Shown here: in pieces, positions 1-8,717 of the stretch
Layout: each line of letters starts with the position of its first letter
Position numbering within the stretch: the first letter of the stretch is position 1
Origin: an uncultured Clostridia bacterium
GTDB lineage: Bacteria > Bacillota > Clostridia > Christensenellales > Borkfalkiaceae
Reading direction: 5' to 3'
Assembly: GCA_944354535.1 (NCBI GenBank)
Contig: CALVPY010000005.1
Coordinates: 18,038 to 82,037 of the forward strand
DNA: 64,000 nucleotides
The notes under the pieces: model-generated
The model's database searches: none
Told to the model about the DNA's origin: nothing
The model's input: the letters and a program-made list of their open reading frames with translations, nothing else
Position numbers and translations under genes: made by a program

Positions 1-23
1 GCGCACAAAATACCGAAAAGAAG

Positions 24-52
24 TTGCAGGATGAAGGCCGCCGTGATATAAT
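24..52 (+). promoter_or_regulatory. sigma-A-type promoter
   Basis: TTGCAG at 24-29, 17 nt spacer, TATAAT at 47-52. It lies upstream of the PLC-like gene and is the only good promoter before it, although a second weak -10 (TATACT, 152-157) lies closer to that gene. Confidence 0.5.
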
Positions 53-180
53 TTCCTTTGTGAACGAATCCGCCGCGCGGGAAGGGCGTTATTTTACACG
101 ATTATTACCTTTCCGTGACGAAAAATGCGCAATTTTCCGCGCAGAACACGTTATACTATAGAGGCACTACGGAGGATACC

Positions 181-972
181 ATGCCCGCGGCTTATGCACA
201 CATCTCGTTCGGGAGGGAAGTATTGAACGCCCTGCCCGCGCCGCTTCAAACGATCGTCAAAGAGCACTTCGACGCCTTCGCGCTCGGCGTGCACGGCCCC
301 GACCTGCTCTTTTACTACCGCCCGCTCTTTGCCAATCAGACGAGCGCAGTCGGCTACCGCCTGCATTTCGAACAGGCGGCGCCCTTTTTTGCACGCGCAA
401 AAACTGTTTTCACCGCGCGCGGCTGCCGCCCCGAGGACGCGGCGTACCTTTACGGCTTCCTGTGCCATTTTGCGCTCGACAGCACGGCGCATCCCCTCGT
501 GAGCGAAAAACTCGAACGCTCACCCGAGGTGACGCACACCGAGACGGAGTCCTCCTTCGACCGCCTCCTCCTCGAAAAAGAGGGCAAAGACCCGCTCTCC
601 GCCGACCTCACGGCGCACATCCGCCCCTCTTCGTGGCTTGCGGACATCGCCGCCGCCTACTACGGGCTGCCCGAACGCAAACTGAAGAAGGCGCTTTTGT
701 CCATCCTCTTTTACAACCGCCTGCTGCGCGCCCCGCGCCTTGCAAAGCGCCGCCTCGTTTGCGCCGTTCTGCGCCTCACGGGAAATTATCGCGAGATGCA
801 CGGCATGATGATCCCCTATAAAAAGGACGAGCGCTGCGAAGACAGCGATAAGGAGCTCATGGACGCCTTTGAACGGGCGGTCCCCAAGGCGTGCGAACTT
901 ATCGCTTCCTATGAAAAGCATCTGCGCGGCGAGGGGGAGCTGAGCCCGCTGCTCAACAGAAACTACGAATAA
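181..972 (+). CDS. zinc-dependent phospholipase C-like protein
   Basis: A 263-residue protein of the bacterial Zn_dep_PLPC-like family. Conserved metal-binding-type motifs are visible: His7 near the N-terminus, GVHGPD (His38, Asp41), HFALDSTAHP (His96, Asp100, His104) and HTETE (His119). Family members are predicted metal hydrolases; the substrate is unknown and phospholipase activity is not established for cytosolic members like this one, which has no signal peptide. The start at 181 was chosen because GGAGG (171-175) sits 5 nt upstream; the frame is open further upstream but without a ribosome site. An MFS transporter follows 28 nt later and is probably co-transcribed. Confidence 0.75.
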   Translation: MPAAYAHISFGREVLNALPAPLQTIVKEHFDAFALGVHGPDLLFYYRPLFANQTSAVGYRLHFEQAAPFFARAKTVFTARGCRPEDAAYLYGFLCHFALDSTAHPLVSEKLERSPEVTHTETESSFDRLLLEKEGKDPLSADLTAHIRPSSWLADIAAAYYGLPERKLKKALLSILFYNRLLRAPRLAKRRLVCAVLRLTGNYREMHGMMIPYKKDERCEDSDKELMDAFERAVPKACELIASYEKHLRGEGELSPLLNRNYE

Positions 973-1000
973 AGCAAGAATCGAAACAGGAGAATATGGT

Positions 1001-2368
1001 ATGAGTGAAGCTCGGGCCGCCAAGGCGCGGCAGGCAAACCCGAACAGGAAAAAGGAGATCGCCTGGATCTTGTACGACGTGGGCAATTCGGCGTTCACGC
1101 TGCTCGTGAGCACGGTGCTGCCCATCTACTTCAACTATCTCGTCACCTCGGCGGGACTTGCGGAGACGGACGCCACCGCCATCTGGGGGTATGCGGCGAG
1201 CGCGGTCACGCTTTGCGTCGCGGTGCTTTCGCCCATTTTGGGCTCGTTTGCCGACGACGTGGGCAGGAAAAAGCCGCTCTTTTTCTTCAGTGCCGTGTTG
1301 GGCGTTCTGGGCTGCGGGGCGCTCGGCATCCCGATGGGCTGGATCGCCTTCCTCGCCGTCTTCATCGTCGCGAAGATCTGCTATTCGGTCAGCCTCGTCT
1401 TCTACGACGCCATGCTCACCGACGTGACGACGCCCGAACGCCTCGACGACATCTCCGCCAAGGGCTATGCCTTCGGGTATGTGGGCAGCTGCATCCCCTT
1501 CCTCCTCGGCATCTATCTCATCAACTTCACCGACCTTGCGATCACCGTCTCCATGCCCGTCGCCTGCCTCATCAACGCGCTGTGGTGGTTCGGCTTTACG
1601 CTGCCCCTCACAAAGGAGTATGAGCAGACGCACTTCATCCGCCGCGCCAAGAACACGGTGCGCGGGAGCTTCAAGCGCCTCTTCTCGGTGTTCGGCAAGA
1701 AAAAAGGGCTTCCCAACCGCAAGGGCATCATCCTCTTCCTCGTTGCCTTCTTCCTCTACATCGACGGCGTCTATACCGTCATCGATATGGCGACTTCCTT
1801 CGGCACGGCGCTGGGCTTCGATACGACCTCGCTCCTTTTAGCGCTCCTTTTAACGCAGATCGTCGCCTTCCCCGCCGCCATCGTCTTCGGGAAGCTCGCC
1901 TCCAAAGTACACAACGACCTTCTCATCTTCATCTGCGTCGTCGCCTATACGGGCGTGGGCATCTTCGCCGTCTTCATGACCGAGAGCTGGCAGTTCTGGG
2001 TGCTCGCTTCCATCGTCGGACTCTTTCAAGGGGGCGTGCAGGCGCTCTCGCGCTCCTATTTCGCGCAGATCATCCCCGCCGAACAATCGGGCCTTTTATT
2101 CGGGATCCTCGATATCTTCGGCAAGGGCGCGGCGTTCATCGGCACCCTCCTCGTCGGCATCGTCACGCAGGCGACGGACTCTGTCAACATGGGCGCGCTG
2201 CCCATCGTGGCGCTCTTCGTGCTCGGGCTTGTCGCGCTCGTCTTCGCCGCGCGGGAGAACAGGAAGTTCCTCTTTGCGAGGAAGGCGGCTGCTCCCGTAG
2301 ATGGGGAGAACACCGAAGGTGCACAAAACAGCGACATCGCTCCGCCGGAAGAAGGATCTGAAGGCTGA
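1001..2368 (+). CDS. MFS transporter, ATG22/UMF1-like permease
   Basis: A 455-residue polytopic membrane protein with about 12 hydrophobic segments. The opening segment (IAWILYDVGNSAFTLLVSTV) is the hallmark of the ATG22-like branch of the major facilitator superfamily, followed by a GSFADDVGRKKP loop matching the MFS loop 2-3 signature. Related fungal proteins export amino acids from the vacuole; bacterial substrates are mostly unknown. The start has AGGAG (988-992) 8 nt upstream. The C-terminal 35 residues are hydrophilic. Likely the second gene of a two-gene operon with the PLC-like protein. Confidence 0.8.
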   Translation: MSEARAAKARQANPNRKKEIAWILYDVGNSAFTLLVSTVLPIYFNYLVTSAGLAETDATAIWGYAASAVTLCVAVLSPILGSFADDVGRKKPLFFFSAVLGVLGCGALGIPMGWIAFLAVFIVAKICYSVSLVFYDAMLTDVTTPERLDDISAKGYAFGYVGSCIPFLLGIYLINFTDLAITVSMPVACLINALWWFGFTLPLTKEYEQTHFIRRAKNTVRGSFKRLFSVFGKKKGLPNRKGIILFLVAFFLYIDGVYTVIDMATSFGTALGFDTTSLLLALLLTQIVAFPAAIVFGKLASKVHNDLLIFICVVAYTGVGIFAVFMTESWQFWVLASIVGLFQGGVQALSRSYFAQIIPAEQSGLLFGILDIFGKGAAFIGTLLVGIVTQATDSVNMGALPIVALFVLGLVALVFAARENRKFLFARKAAAPVDGENTEGAQNSDIAPPEEGSEG

Positions 2369-2458
2369 GCCGAGTCCCCGTCCCCCGAAAGGACGTTTTA
2401 GGGAAAATATGGGGAATGCGCTCCTCTGCGGAAAAGCGGGGGAGCGCAAAACTTTATT

Positions 2459-2529
2459 CAAGGCTTTTTTGCGTGCCGCAAAAAAGCCTTGCAAAGAACG
2501 GCGCCGCGGCTCGAAAGAGCCGCGGCGCC
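2459..2529. terminator. paired hairpins between convergent genes
   Basis: Two perfect hairpins: 2459-2472/2478-2491 (14 bp, with a T6/A6 run inside the stem) and 2500-2512/2517-2529 (13 bp, GAAA loop). They separate the converging MFS and EF-G-like genes and probably terminate both. On the minus strand the second hairpin is followed by a U-rich stretch. Confidence 0.6.
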
Positions 2530-2545
2530 GCCGTTTGCCGAAAAT

Positions 2546-4597
2546 TTACGCTTTTGCCTGCTGAACGGCCTGAAGCACGCTCTCGGGCGCCTGCTCATAG
2601 CGGGCGAAGCTCTCCGAGAAGCGGCCTCTGCCCTGCGTCATCGAGCGCAGCGCCGTCGCATACGTCAGAAGTTCGCCCTTGGGCGCTTCCGCCGTGACGA
2701 TCTGCATATCGTCCTGCGTGTCCATGCCGAGGATGCGGCCGCGGCGCTTGTTGAGATCGCCCATCACGTCGCCCACGAACTGTTCGGGCACGGCGATCCT
2801 GAGCCTTGAAAGCGGCTCGAGGAGCACGGGCGAAGCGTTTTTGAGCCCTTCCTTGAAGGCGAGCTCGGCAGCCGCCTTGAACGCCGCTTCCGACGAGTCG
2901 ACGTCGTGATAGCTTCCGTCATAGAGGACGGCTTTGAGTCGGATGACGGGATAGCCCGCGAGCACGCCGTGGGGCAGGCACTCCACAAGGCCCTTCTCGA
3001 CGGCGGGGATGTACTGCTTGGGCACCGTGCCGCCCACGACCTCTTCCGCGAATTCGAAGTCTCTCTCGCAGGGTTCGAAGCGGATCTTGCAGTGGCCGTA
3101 CTGCCCGTGGCCGCCCGTCTGCTTCTTGTACTTGCCTTCCGCGTTGGCGGTCTTTCGGATGGTCTCCTTATACGCGATGGCGGGGGTGCGGAAGTCTGCC
3201 TCCGCGCCGAATTTCGCCTTCAGCTTCTTGTTGATGACGTCAAGATGCACTTCGCCCTGGCCGCCCGCGAGCGTTTCGCCCGTGTCGTGGTCCTTGACGA
3301 CGACAAAGCTCTTGTCCTCCTCCGCAAGGCGGGCAAGACCGGAAAAGACTTTGTCTTCCGTGCCGCGCACTTTGGCGTAGACCGCCATGTAGAGCACGGG
3401 GTGGGGGAAGGGGATGGGGTCGAAGCGGACGGGCGCGGAAACATCGCACAGCGTGTCGCAGGTGCCCGTGTTCTGCAGCTTGTTGACGGCGCCGATGTCG
3501 CCCGCGCGCAGCTCGTTGACGGGGACCTGCTTCTTGCCGCAGACGAGGTAGATGGTATTGATGCGCTCTTCGGTGTTCGTGTTGGGGTTGAGGACGGTCA
3601 TGCCCGTCTTTAAGACCCCGCGGCACACGCGAAGATAGTTGAGCTTGCCCACGAAGGGGTCGACGGCGGTCTTAAAGACCTGCGCCGCGAAGGGAGCGTC
3701 CTCGTCGCAGGTGATGCCGATGACGGAGTCCTTTTCAAGGTCGGTGGCGGGCACTTCGGCGCGCTCGGCGGCCTCGGGCAGGTACTTCACGATCTCGTTC
3801 ATCAGGTTGATGACGCCCTTATTCTGCTGGGCGCTGCCCGCCATGACGGGGATGACGTTGATGTTGTAGATGCCCTTGCGGATGCCGTGGATGATGTCCT
3901 CGCGCGAGAGCTGGCCGTCCTCGAAGTACTTTTCGAGCAGCACGTCGTCGTTCTCGGCGGCGGCCTCCGTCAAGGAAAGGCGCATCTCGTCGAAGTCGCG
4001 GCGGTACGCATCGGGCACGCTGATCTCTTCGGGGCCCGTATTGGTAAAGCGGTACGCCCTTTCGGTGAGGGCGTTGACGTTGCCCGTCATCTTATTTCCT
4101 TCCATCATGGGGATCTGGATGGGCGCTATTTTATTCTTATACTTTTCCTGCAGCGCGCGGACGGTGCCGTAGTAATCGGCGTTGTCCTTATCCATGCCGT
4201 TGATGAAGATGATGAGGGGCTTTTTCGCCCTTAAGCACTGGTTGATCGCCTTTTCGGCGCCGACGGTGAGCGTGCCGTTTGCGCCCATGACGACGATCGC
4301 CGCGCCGCAGGCGCGCATCGCCTCGTTGACTTCGCCCTCAAAATCGTAAAAGCCGGGGCAGTCCAAAAGGTTGATCTTGACGTCCTTCCACGTCGTGTAG
4401 GCGGCGGAAAGAGAGACGGACATCTTGCGTGCGATCTCCTGTTCGTCGAAATCGGAAACGGTGGTGCCGGTATCTACCCTGCCCATGCGCTCGATGGCGC
4501 CCCCGTTGAAGAGGATGGCTTCGCAGAGGGTGGTCTTGCCCTCGCCGCTGTGGCCGACGATGGCGATGTTGCGGATATTTTTTGCAGATACGCTCAT
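2546..4597 (-). CDS. EF-G-like translational GTPase (second EF-G paralogue)
   Basis: A 683-residue protein with the full EF-G layout: GTP-binding domain, EF-Tu domain 2, and domains III-V. The G1 loop reads GHSGEGKTTL (15-24), not the GHIDAGKTTT of housekeeping EF-G; G3 is DCPGFYDF and G4 is NGMD. This G1 pattern is typical of the EF-G2-like paralogues of Clostridia and actinobacteria, whose role is unclear (some lack translocase activity). It stands alone, away from rpsL-rpsG-tuf, which supports paralogue status. The start at 4597 is preferred: AAGGAG (4607-4612) is 9 nt upstream, while an in-frame ATG at 4606 directly abuts that site. Confidence 0.85.
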   Translation of the reverse strand: MSVSAKNIRNIAIVGHSGEGKTTLCEAILFNGGAIERMGRVDTGTTVSDFDEQEIARKMSVSLSAAYTTWKDVKINLLDCPGFYDFEGEVNEAMRACGAAIVVMGANGTLTVGAEKAINQCLRAKKPLIIFINGMDKDNADYYGTVRALQEKYKNKIAPIQIPMMEGNKMTGNVNALTERAYRFTNTGPEEISVPDAYRRDFDEMRLSLTEAAAENDDVLLEKYFEDGQLSREDIIHGIRKGIYNINVIPVMAGSAQQNKGVINLMNEIVKYLPEAAERAEVPATDLEKDSVIGITCDEDAPFAAQVFKTAVDPFVGKLNYLRVCRGVLKTGMTVLNPNTNTEERINTIYLVCGKKQVPVNELRAGDIGAVNKLQNTGTCDTLCDVSAPVRFDPIPFPHPVLYMAVYAKVRGTEDKVFSGLARLAEEDKSFVVVKDHDTGETLAGGQGEVHLDVINKKLKAKFGAEADFRTPAIAYKETIRKTANAEGKYKKQTGGHGQYGHCKIRFEPCERDFEFAEEVVGGTVPKQYIPAVEKGLVECLPHGVLAGYPVIRLKAVLYDGSYHDVDSSEAAFKAAAELAFKEGLKNASPVLLEPLSRLRIAVPEQFVGDVMGDLNKRRGRILGMDTQDDMQIVTAEAPKGELLTYATALRSMTQGRGRFSESFARYEQAPESVLQAVQQAKA

Positions 4598-4658
4598 GGG
4601 TATCATCTCCTTGTGAATGATTCGGCGTCTTCCCGCTTGGCGGAACGCCGTCTATTCC

Positions 4659-4686
4659 ATTATACCTTACTTTTTGGAAAAATCAA
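4659..4686 (-). promoter_or_regulatory. promoter of the EF-G-like gene
   Basis: On the minus strand TTGATT (4681-4686) and TATAAT (4659-4664) are 16 nt apart, 62 nt upstream of the start codon, divergent from the lipoprotein promoter. Confidence 0.6.
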
Positions 4687-4767
4687 GAGGGATAGGAAAA
4701 ATAATTTCCCGTTTTGTAAGAAAGTTGCAGCAAAATCGCCTGAAAATGCCGATTTTTTGCTTTCCTC

Positions 4768-4796
4768 TTGACAAATTTCCTCCATTGTTCTATAAT
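4768..4796 (+). promoter_or_regulatory. consensus sigma-A promoter of the lipoprotein gene
   Basis: Perfect TTGACA (4768-4773), 17 nt spacer, TATAAT (4791-4796). Any start codon before about 4803 is excluded for the downstream gene because it would precede the transcription start. Confidence 0.9.
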
Positions 4797-4827
4797 GAGC
4801 ATAGTCAGGAACAAAGGAGAAACGTGC

Positions 4828-6069
4828 GTGAAGGGACGGAGCATTGCATTTTTTCTGGCAGCGGTATTATGCCTTTGCGGCGCTGCCGGGTGTGCCGGTG
4901 AGGGGGAACCGCAGACGCACAGGCATGAGATCTTCTATGTCGAGGAGCGGCGCCCCACCTGCACCGAGGCGGGCATGGAGGGGTATTGGATCTGCCGCAT
5001 CTGCGGGGCAACTTTTTCGGATGAAGGGGGCAAGGAGCCCTGCGAGCCCGAAGCGTTCCCAGCGGAGGGGCATGATTTTTTCAGGGAAGCTTTGAAGGCC
5101 GCCACCTGCGAAGAGGCAGGGCGTATCCGCCTGGTCTGTACCAAGTGCGATTATGAGGAAGAGGAGACCGATCCCGCAAAGGGGCACATTTGGGGGCCGT
5201 GGCTGACGACGAGGGCGCCCTCCTGCCTGGAAGCGGGGGAGGAGACGCGCTTTTGCGCAAACTGCAGGGAACAGGAAACACACAGCATCCCCGCATCGGG
5301 GCAGCATAAGTTCGGGACGGACAACGTCTGCACGGCGTGCGCTTTTGTGTGCGAGCCGACGCCCGGCCTCTCGTATGCGCCCGTTACGGGGGAGGACGGC
5401 AATCTTGCAGGCTATGCCGTCTCTTTGGGAACGGCGGAGGCTTCTCAGGTCGTCGTCGCGCCCTATTACGAGGGAGAGCCCGTCATCGCCGTTGCGGAGA
5501 AGGGGTTTTGCGACTGTAACGGCATCAAAACCTTCACCTCCTATGCTTTGCTCGTCCGCATCGGCGCCGAGGCTTTCCGCGGCTGTACGGGGCTGCGCGC
5601 GGTCGAACTTGCCGACAGCGTAGAGGAAGTGGGGGAGATGGCGTTCTATGCGTGCAGCAAAGTCGTCTCGCTCCGCTTAGGGAGCGGCACCGAACGCATC
5701 GCTTCCAACGCGTTTTACGGCCTGCAGGCGCTCGAGAGCATCACGGTGAGCGAAGAAAACCTCGCCTATTCGGGGGAGGGGAACTGCCTTGTCGAGCGGA
5801 AGTCGGGCAAACTCATCCTCGGCTGCGGCAGCAGCGTCATCCCCGACGGCGTCAGGGAGATATGTGACTACGCGTTCCACAACAACTGCCTTATCTCCTG
5901 CGTCGAGGTGCCGTCGAGCGTCGTCCGCATCGGGACTTCTGCATTCGACGGCTGCAAGGAGCTCACGTCCTTCACTTATCTCGGAACGGCGGAAGAGTGG
6001 GAGCGCGTCGAAAAGGGCGCCCGCTGGAGAGACTATGCGCCGTTCGGCGAAGTACGGTTCGGGGCGTGA
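4828..6069 (+). CDS. leucine-rich-repeat surface lipoprotein with Cys/His modules
   Basis: A 413-residue predicted lipoprotein. The GTG start at 4828 follows AAAGGAG (4813-4819) by 8 nt and begins a signal peptide ending in the lipobox GAAGC. Residues about 30-165 hold three or four repeats built around CxxC pairs with flanking His (for example CRICG, CTKC, CANC), a module common in Firmicute surface proteins. The C-terminal half carries BspA-like leucine-rich repeats (FRGCTGLRAVELADSVEEVG, FYACSKVVSLRLGSG, FDGCKELTSFTYLG). Likely anchored on the outer face of the membrane with an adhesive role by family analogy; the ligand is unknown. Single-gene unit with its own promoter and terminator. 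Confidence 0.75.
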   Translation: MKGRSIAFFLAAVLCLCGAAGCAGEGEPQTHRHEIFYVEERRPTCTEAGMEGYWICRICGATFSDEGGKEPCEPEAFPAEGHDFFREALKAATCEEAGRIRLVCTKCDYEEEETDPAKGHIWGPWLTTRAPSCLEAGEETRFCANCREQETHSIPASGQHKFGTDNVCTACAFVCEPTPGLSYAPVTGEDGNLAGYAVSLGTAEASQVVVAPYYEGEPVIAVAEKGFCDCNGIKTFTSYALLVRIGAEAFRGCTGLRAVELADSVEEVGEMAFYACSKVVSLRLGSGTERIASNAFYGLQALESITVSEENLAYSGEGNCLVERKSGKLILGCGSSVIPDGVREICDYAFHNNCLISCVEVPSSVVRIGTSAFDGCKELTSFTYLGTAEEWERVEKGARWRDYAPFGEVRFGA

Positions 6070-6081
6070 ACGCCGCGACAG

Positions 6082-6111
6082 AAAAAGACGGACTCAACTG
6101 TCCGTCTTTTT
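6082..6111. terminator. bidirectional terminator overlapping the ttcA-like stop
   Basis: 12 bp stem 6082-6093/6100-6111 with A5 on one side and T5 on the other, loop of 6 nt. It serves the converging lipoprotein (+) and ttcA-like (-) genes; the stop codon of the latter (6094-6096) lies inside the hairpin. Confidence 0.85.
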
Positions 6112-6942
6112 ATTTTCGTAAAGTTCGTCGAAGGAATATTTTTTCCCGCCCGCCTTGAGCCCGGGGAAGGTATCCACACACACGGCGTGGAGGGCGGTAA
6201 ACAGGTTGTCCTCGATCTGCGCGTCCTGCCTTTTCAGCGCGTTCACAAGCTCCTTCACTTCCTGCCGTTTGGAGCAGCCCTCCTCCGCTTCGGTGCGCGC
6301 CGTCACGCGGCAGGCGCAGCGGATGAATTGGAGCCCGTTGTAGCGCGCCCAGGCAATGATGTCGTCCTCCTTGATGCAGTAAAGGGGGCGGATGAGCTCC
6401 ATGCCTTCGAAGTTTTGGCTCCTTATTTTCGGCATCATGCCCTGCAATTGCGCGCCGTAGAACATGCCGATGAGCGTCGTTTCGATGACGTCGTTGAGGT
6501 GATGCCCGAGCGCTATTTTATTGCAGCCGAGCTCTCTTGCCTTGGCGTAGAGGTGCCCCCGCCGCATGCGCGCGCAGAGGTAGCAGGGCGATTTTTCCAC
6601 GCTGTCGGCGGCGGCGAAAATTTCCGAAGAGAACATCGTGAGGGGGAGCTCCAGCGTCTTCGCGTTTTCGAGGATGCGCGCGCGGTTCTCTTCGTTGTAA
6701 CCGGGGTCCATCGCAAGGAACACGAGCTCGAATTTTTGCTCGCCGTACCGATTGAGAAGCTCCATGAGCTTGGCGAGCAGCATACTGTCCTTCCCGCCCG
6801 AGATGCACACGGCGATCTTATCGCCCTCCTCGATGAGCGAATAGCGCTTGACCGCCTCGATGAAGGGGTTGAAGAGGGCTTTTCTGAATTTTTTGACGAT
6901 GCTGCGTTCGATCTCTTGGCAGCGGGAGAGCGGTCTTGCCAT
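6094..6942 (-). CDS. TtcA-like PP-loop tRNA thiolation enzyme
   Basis: A 282-residue ATP-pyrophosphatase (PP-loop SGGKDS, 48-53) of the TtcA/TtuA group that inserts sulfur into tRNA bases, by family analogy 2-thiocytidine at position 32. Cysteine pairs that hold the catalytic Fe-S cluster in TtcA are visible in SPCYLCARM and in FIRCACRV. A second C-terminal motif (EEGCSKRQEV) is typical of the Firmicute branch. No Shine-Dalgarno precedes the ATG; a TTGACT-N17-TATCCT promoter ends 9 nt before it, so the mRNA leader is at most a few bases. Converges with the lipoprotein gene. Confidence 0.75.
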   Translation of the reverse strand: MARPLSRCQEIERSIVKKFRKALFNPFIEAVKRYSLIEEGDKIAVCISGGKDSMLLAKLMELLNRYGEQKFELVFLAMDPGYNEENRARILENAKTLELPLTMFSSEIFAAADSVEKSPCYLCARMRRGHLYAKARELGCNKIALGHHLNDVIETTLIGMFYGAQLQGMMPKIRSQNFEGMELIRPLYCIKEDDIIAWARYNGLQFIRCACRVTARTEAEEGCSKRQEVKELVNALKRQDAQIEDNLFTALHAVCVDTFPGLKAGGKKYSFDELYENKKTDS

Positions 6943-6951
6943 AACGCGAAA

Positions 6952-6980
6952 AGGATAGCGTATTTTATAAAAAAAGTCAA
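6952..6980 (-). promoter_or_regulatory. promoter of the ttcA-like gene, near-leaderless
   Basis: Minus strand TTGACT (6975-6980), 17 nt spacer, TATCCT (6952-6957). The -10 ends 9 nt before the start codon. Confidence 0.5.
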
Positions 6981-7008
6981 ACTATTTTTCGGGGAGGCCG
7001 CGCCGCGC

Positions 7009-7037
7009 TTGCTTTTTCGGAAATGAAATGCTATAGT
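7009..7037 (+). promoter_or_regulatory. promoter of the anion permease gene
   Basis: TTGCTT (7009-7014), 17 nt spacer, TATAGT (7032-7037), 28 nt before the start codon. Confidence 0.65.
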
Positions 7038-7065
7038 ATAGCCGTTTTGCACAGGAGAGAGAACT

Positions 7066-8211
7066 ATGGCTGAAAATACGCGCGCAAAGCGCTTTCTGCA
7101 CATGGCGGGGCATCTCGCCAAAAACAACGTGGTGCTCCTCGTGGCGATCGCCGCCGCGGCCGTCACCTGCTTTTTCGTCCCCTTCGACGCGGAGTACGCG
7201 GGCTATTTCGATTGGAGCACGCTCGCCTGCCTGTTTTCGACGCTCGCCGTCGTCGCGGCTTTTAAGAATATCCGCTTCTTCGTGTGGCTCGCCGACATCA
7301 TCGTGCGCCGCTTCAAAAACATGCGCAACATTGCCTTGGCGCTCGTCTTTGTCACCTTCTTCGGCTCGATGGTGATGGCGAACGACATGGCGCTCGTCAC
7401 CTTCCTGCCCCTCGGCTATTTCGTGCTCGATTCGTGCGGCAACAAGAAGCAGACGGCGTTCGTCTTCATCATGCAGAACATCGCGGCGAATCTGGGCGGC
7501 ATGCTCACCCCCTTCGGCAACCCGCAGAACCTCTATCTTTATTCCTATTTCTCCATCCCCACGGGGGAATTCTTCGCCATCATGGCGATCCCCTTTGCCG
7601 CGGCGTTTTTCATGATCCTCGGCATCTGTCTCTTTGTCAGGCCCGAGCCCGCAGACCTTCAGGGCGTGCCGCAGAAGACGCCCTCCGTCTGGCGCTCCGT
7701 CGTCTACGGGCTCCTGTTCGCGCTCTCTCTTCTCATCGTCTTCCGCGTCTTCCCTTACTATTGGGGGCTCGTCGCCGTCGTTTTGGCGCTCCTCGTCCTC
7801 GACTGGCGCGCCCTTGTCCACGTCGATTATTCCCTCCTTCTCACCTTCTGCGCCTTCTTCGTGTTCTCGGGCAACCTTGCCCGCATCCCCGCCGTCGAGG
7901 AGACGTTGGGCGCGCTCGTCGAAAAAGACCCGCTCGCCGTCGGCGTCCTTTCCTGCCAGGTCATCTCCAACGTGCCTTCTTCGGTGCTTTTGTCCAAGTT
8001 TACGCAAAATTACCCCGCGCTTCTCATCGCGGTGAACGCGGGCGGGCTGGGGACGCCCATCGCCTCGCTCGCGAGCCTCATCACCCTCAACACTTACCGC
8101 CGCATGATGCCGGGCGAGACGGGGAAGTATATCGTCAAATTTCTGATCTATAACTTTTCGTTCCTTCTCGTCCTCGTCGGCGTGGGGTATCTGACGCTAT
8201 TGCTCTTTTAA
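7066..8211 (+). CDS. CitMHS/ArsB-like ion transporter permease
   Basis: A 381-residue integral membrane protein with about 10 hydrophobic segments. The two pseudo-symmetric signatures of the ion transporter superfamily are seen: GGMLTPFGNPQNLYLY (about 143-158) and, after an SNVPSSVLL segment, GGLGTPIASLASLI near the C-terminus. This matches SLC13/CitMHS/ArsB-type transporters, which move citrate or other anions coupled to H+ or Na+; the substrate cannot be read from sequence. AGGAG (7053-7057) lies 8 nt before the ATG. It has its own promoter and no operon partner. Confidence 0.75.
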   Translation: MAENTRAKRFLHMAGHLAKNNVVLLVAIAAAAVTCFFVPFDAEYAGYFDWSTLACLFSTLAVVAAFKNIRFFVWLADIIVRRFKNMRNIALALVFVTFFGSMVMANDMALVTFLPLGYFVLDSCGNKKQTAFVFIMQNIAANLGGMLTPFGNPQNLYLYSYFSIPTGEFFAIMAIPFAAAFFMILGICLFVRPEPADLQGVPQKTPSVWRSVVYGLLFALSLLIVFRVFPYYWGLVAVVLALLVLDWRALVHVDYSLLLTFCAFFVFSGNLARIPAVEETLGALVEKDPLAVGVLSCQVISNVPSSVLLSKFTQNYPALLIAVNAGGLGTPIASLASLITLNTYRRMMPGETGKYIVKFLIYNFSFLLVLVGVGYLTLLLF

Positions 8212-8238
8212 GAAAGAGTGTGGCGTCATCAGGGCATG

Positions 8239-8374
8239 AAGGCTCCCCTGTGCAAAGGGAGCTGTCGGCAAGGCTGACTGAGGGATCGTTTTATATTGAA
8301 AAGTTACGGATGAACGAAAAAGGCTCCCTTGTGCAAAGGGAGCTGTCAGCAAGGCTGACTGAGGGATTGTTTTA
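8239..8374. repeat. two direct copies of a 55 bp palindromic repeat
   Basis: Copies at 8239-8293 and 8320-8374 (period 81) share a core with the small palindrome GGGAGC/GCTCCC followed by a GCAAGGCTGACTGAGGGAT tail. This is the style of dispersed repeat common in gut Firmicutes. The second copy supplies the last codons and stop of the neighbouring DUF559 gene. Confidence 0.8.
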
Positions 8375-8717
8375 CGAGGTCGTCGATATACGCACAAACG
8401 CCCCGAAAGTTCTGATGTATTTCCGTATTCGGTATTCTGACGACCGTTAATCCGTACCCTTCCAGAAAGGCCGTCCTTTCTTCGTCGTGTTGCGCTCCTT
8501 CTTCGGTATAGTGCCCCGAACCGTCAAGCTCTATGACGAGCTTTGCCTCTGCACAGTAAAAATCCGCAATATACGCTCCGAGAACCTTTTGACGGGAAAA
8601 GCGAACGGGATAGGTGCGCAAAAAATCATACCAAAGATGTTTTTCTTCTTTGGTCATATTCTTTCGTAACATTTTCGCGGCGGGAACAATGCCTTTATTA
8701 TGTTTTCTCTGTATCAC
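8346..8717 (-). CDS. DUF559 (Vsr-like endonuclease fold) protein
   Basis: A 123-residue protein of the DUF559 family, which has the PD-(D/E)XK nuclease fold shared with Vsr and MutH. Visible signatures are MTKEEKHLWYDFL, VRFSRQKVLGAYIADFYC, LVIELDGSGHY (with the candidate catalytic Asp) and TVVRIPNTEI. Such genes are often solitary and mobile in gut Clostridia; their function is unproven. The GTG start at 8717 and a GGAGG 4 nt before it lie in one repeat element, and the last seven codons plus stop lie in another, so the whole gene is bracketed by repeats. The start is uncertain. Confidence 0.65.
   Translation of the reverse strand: MIQRKHNKGIVPAAKMLRKNMTKEEKHLWYDFLRTYPVRFSRQKVLGAYIADFYCAEAKLVIELDGSGHYTEEGAQHDEERTAFLEGYGLTVVRIPNTEIHQNFRGVCAYIDDLVKQSLSQPC

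Noticed and set aside
4768-4827. Earlier start codons for the surface lipoprotein
   Set aside because: They lie within or before the -35/-10 promoter and would not be transcribed; the GTG at 4828 has a ribosome site and opens the signal peptide.
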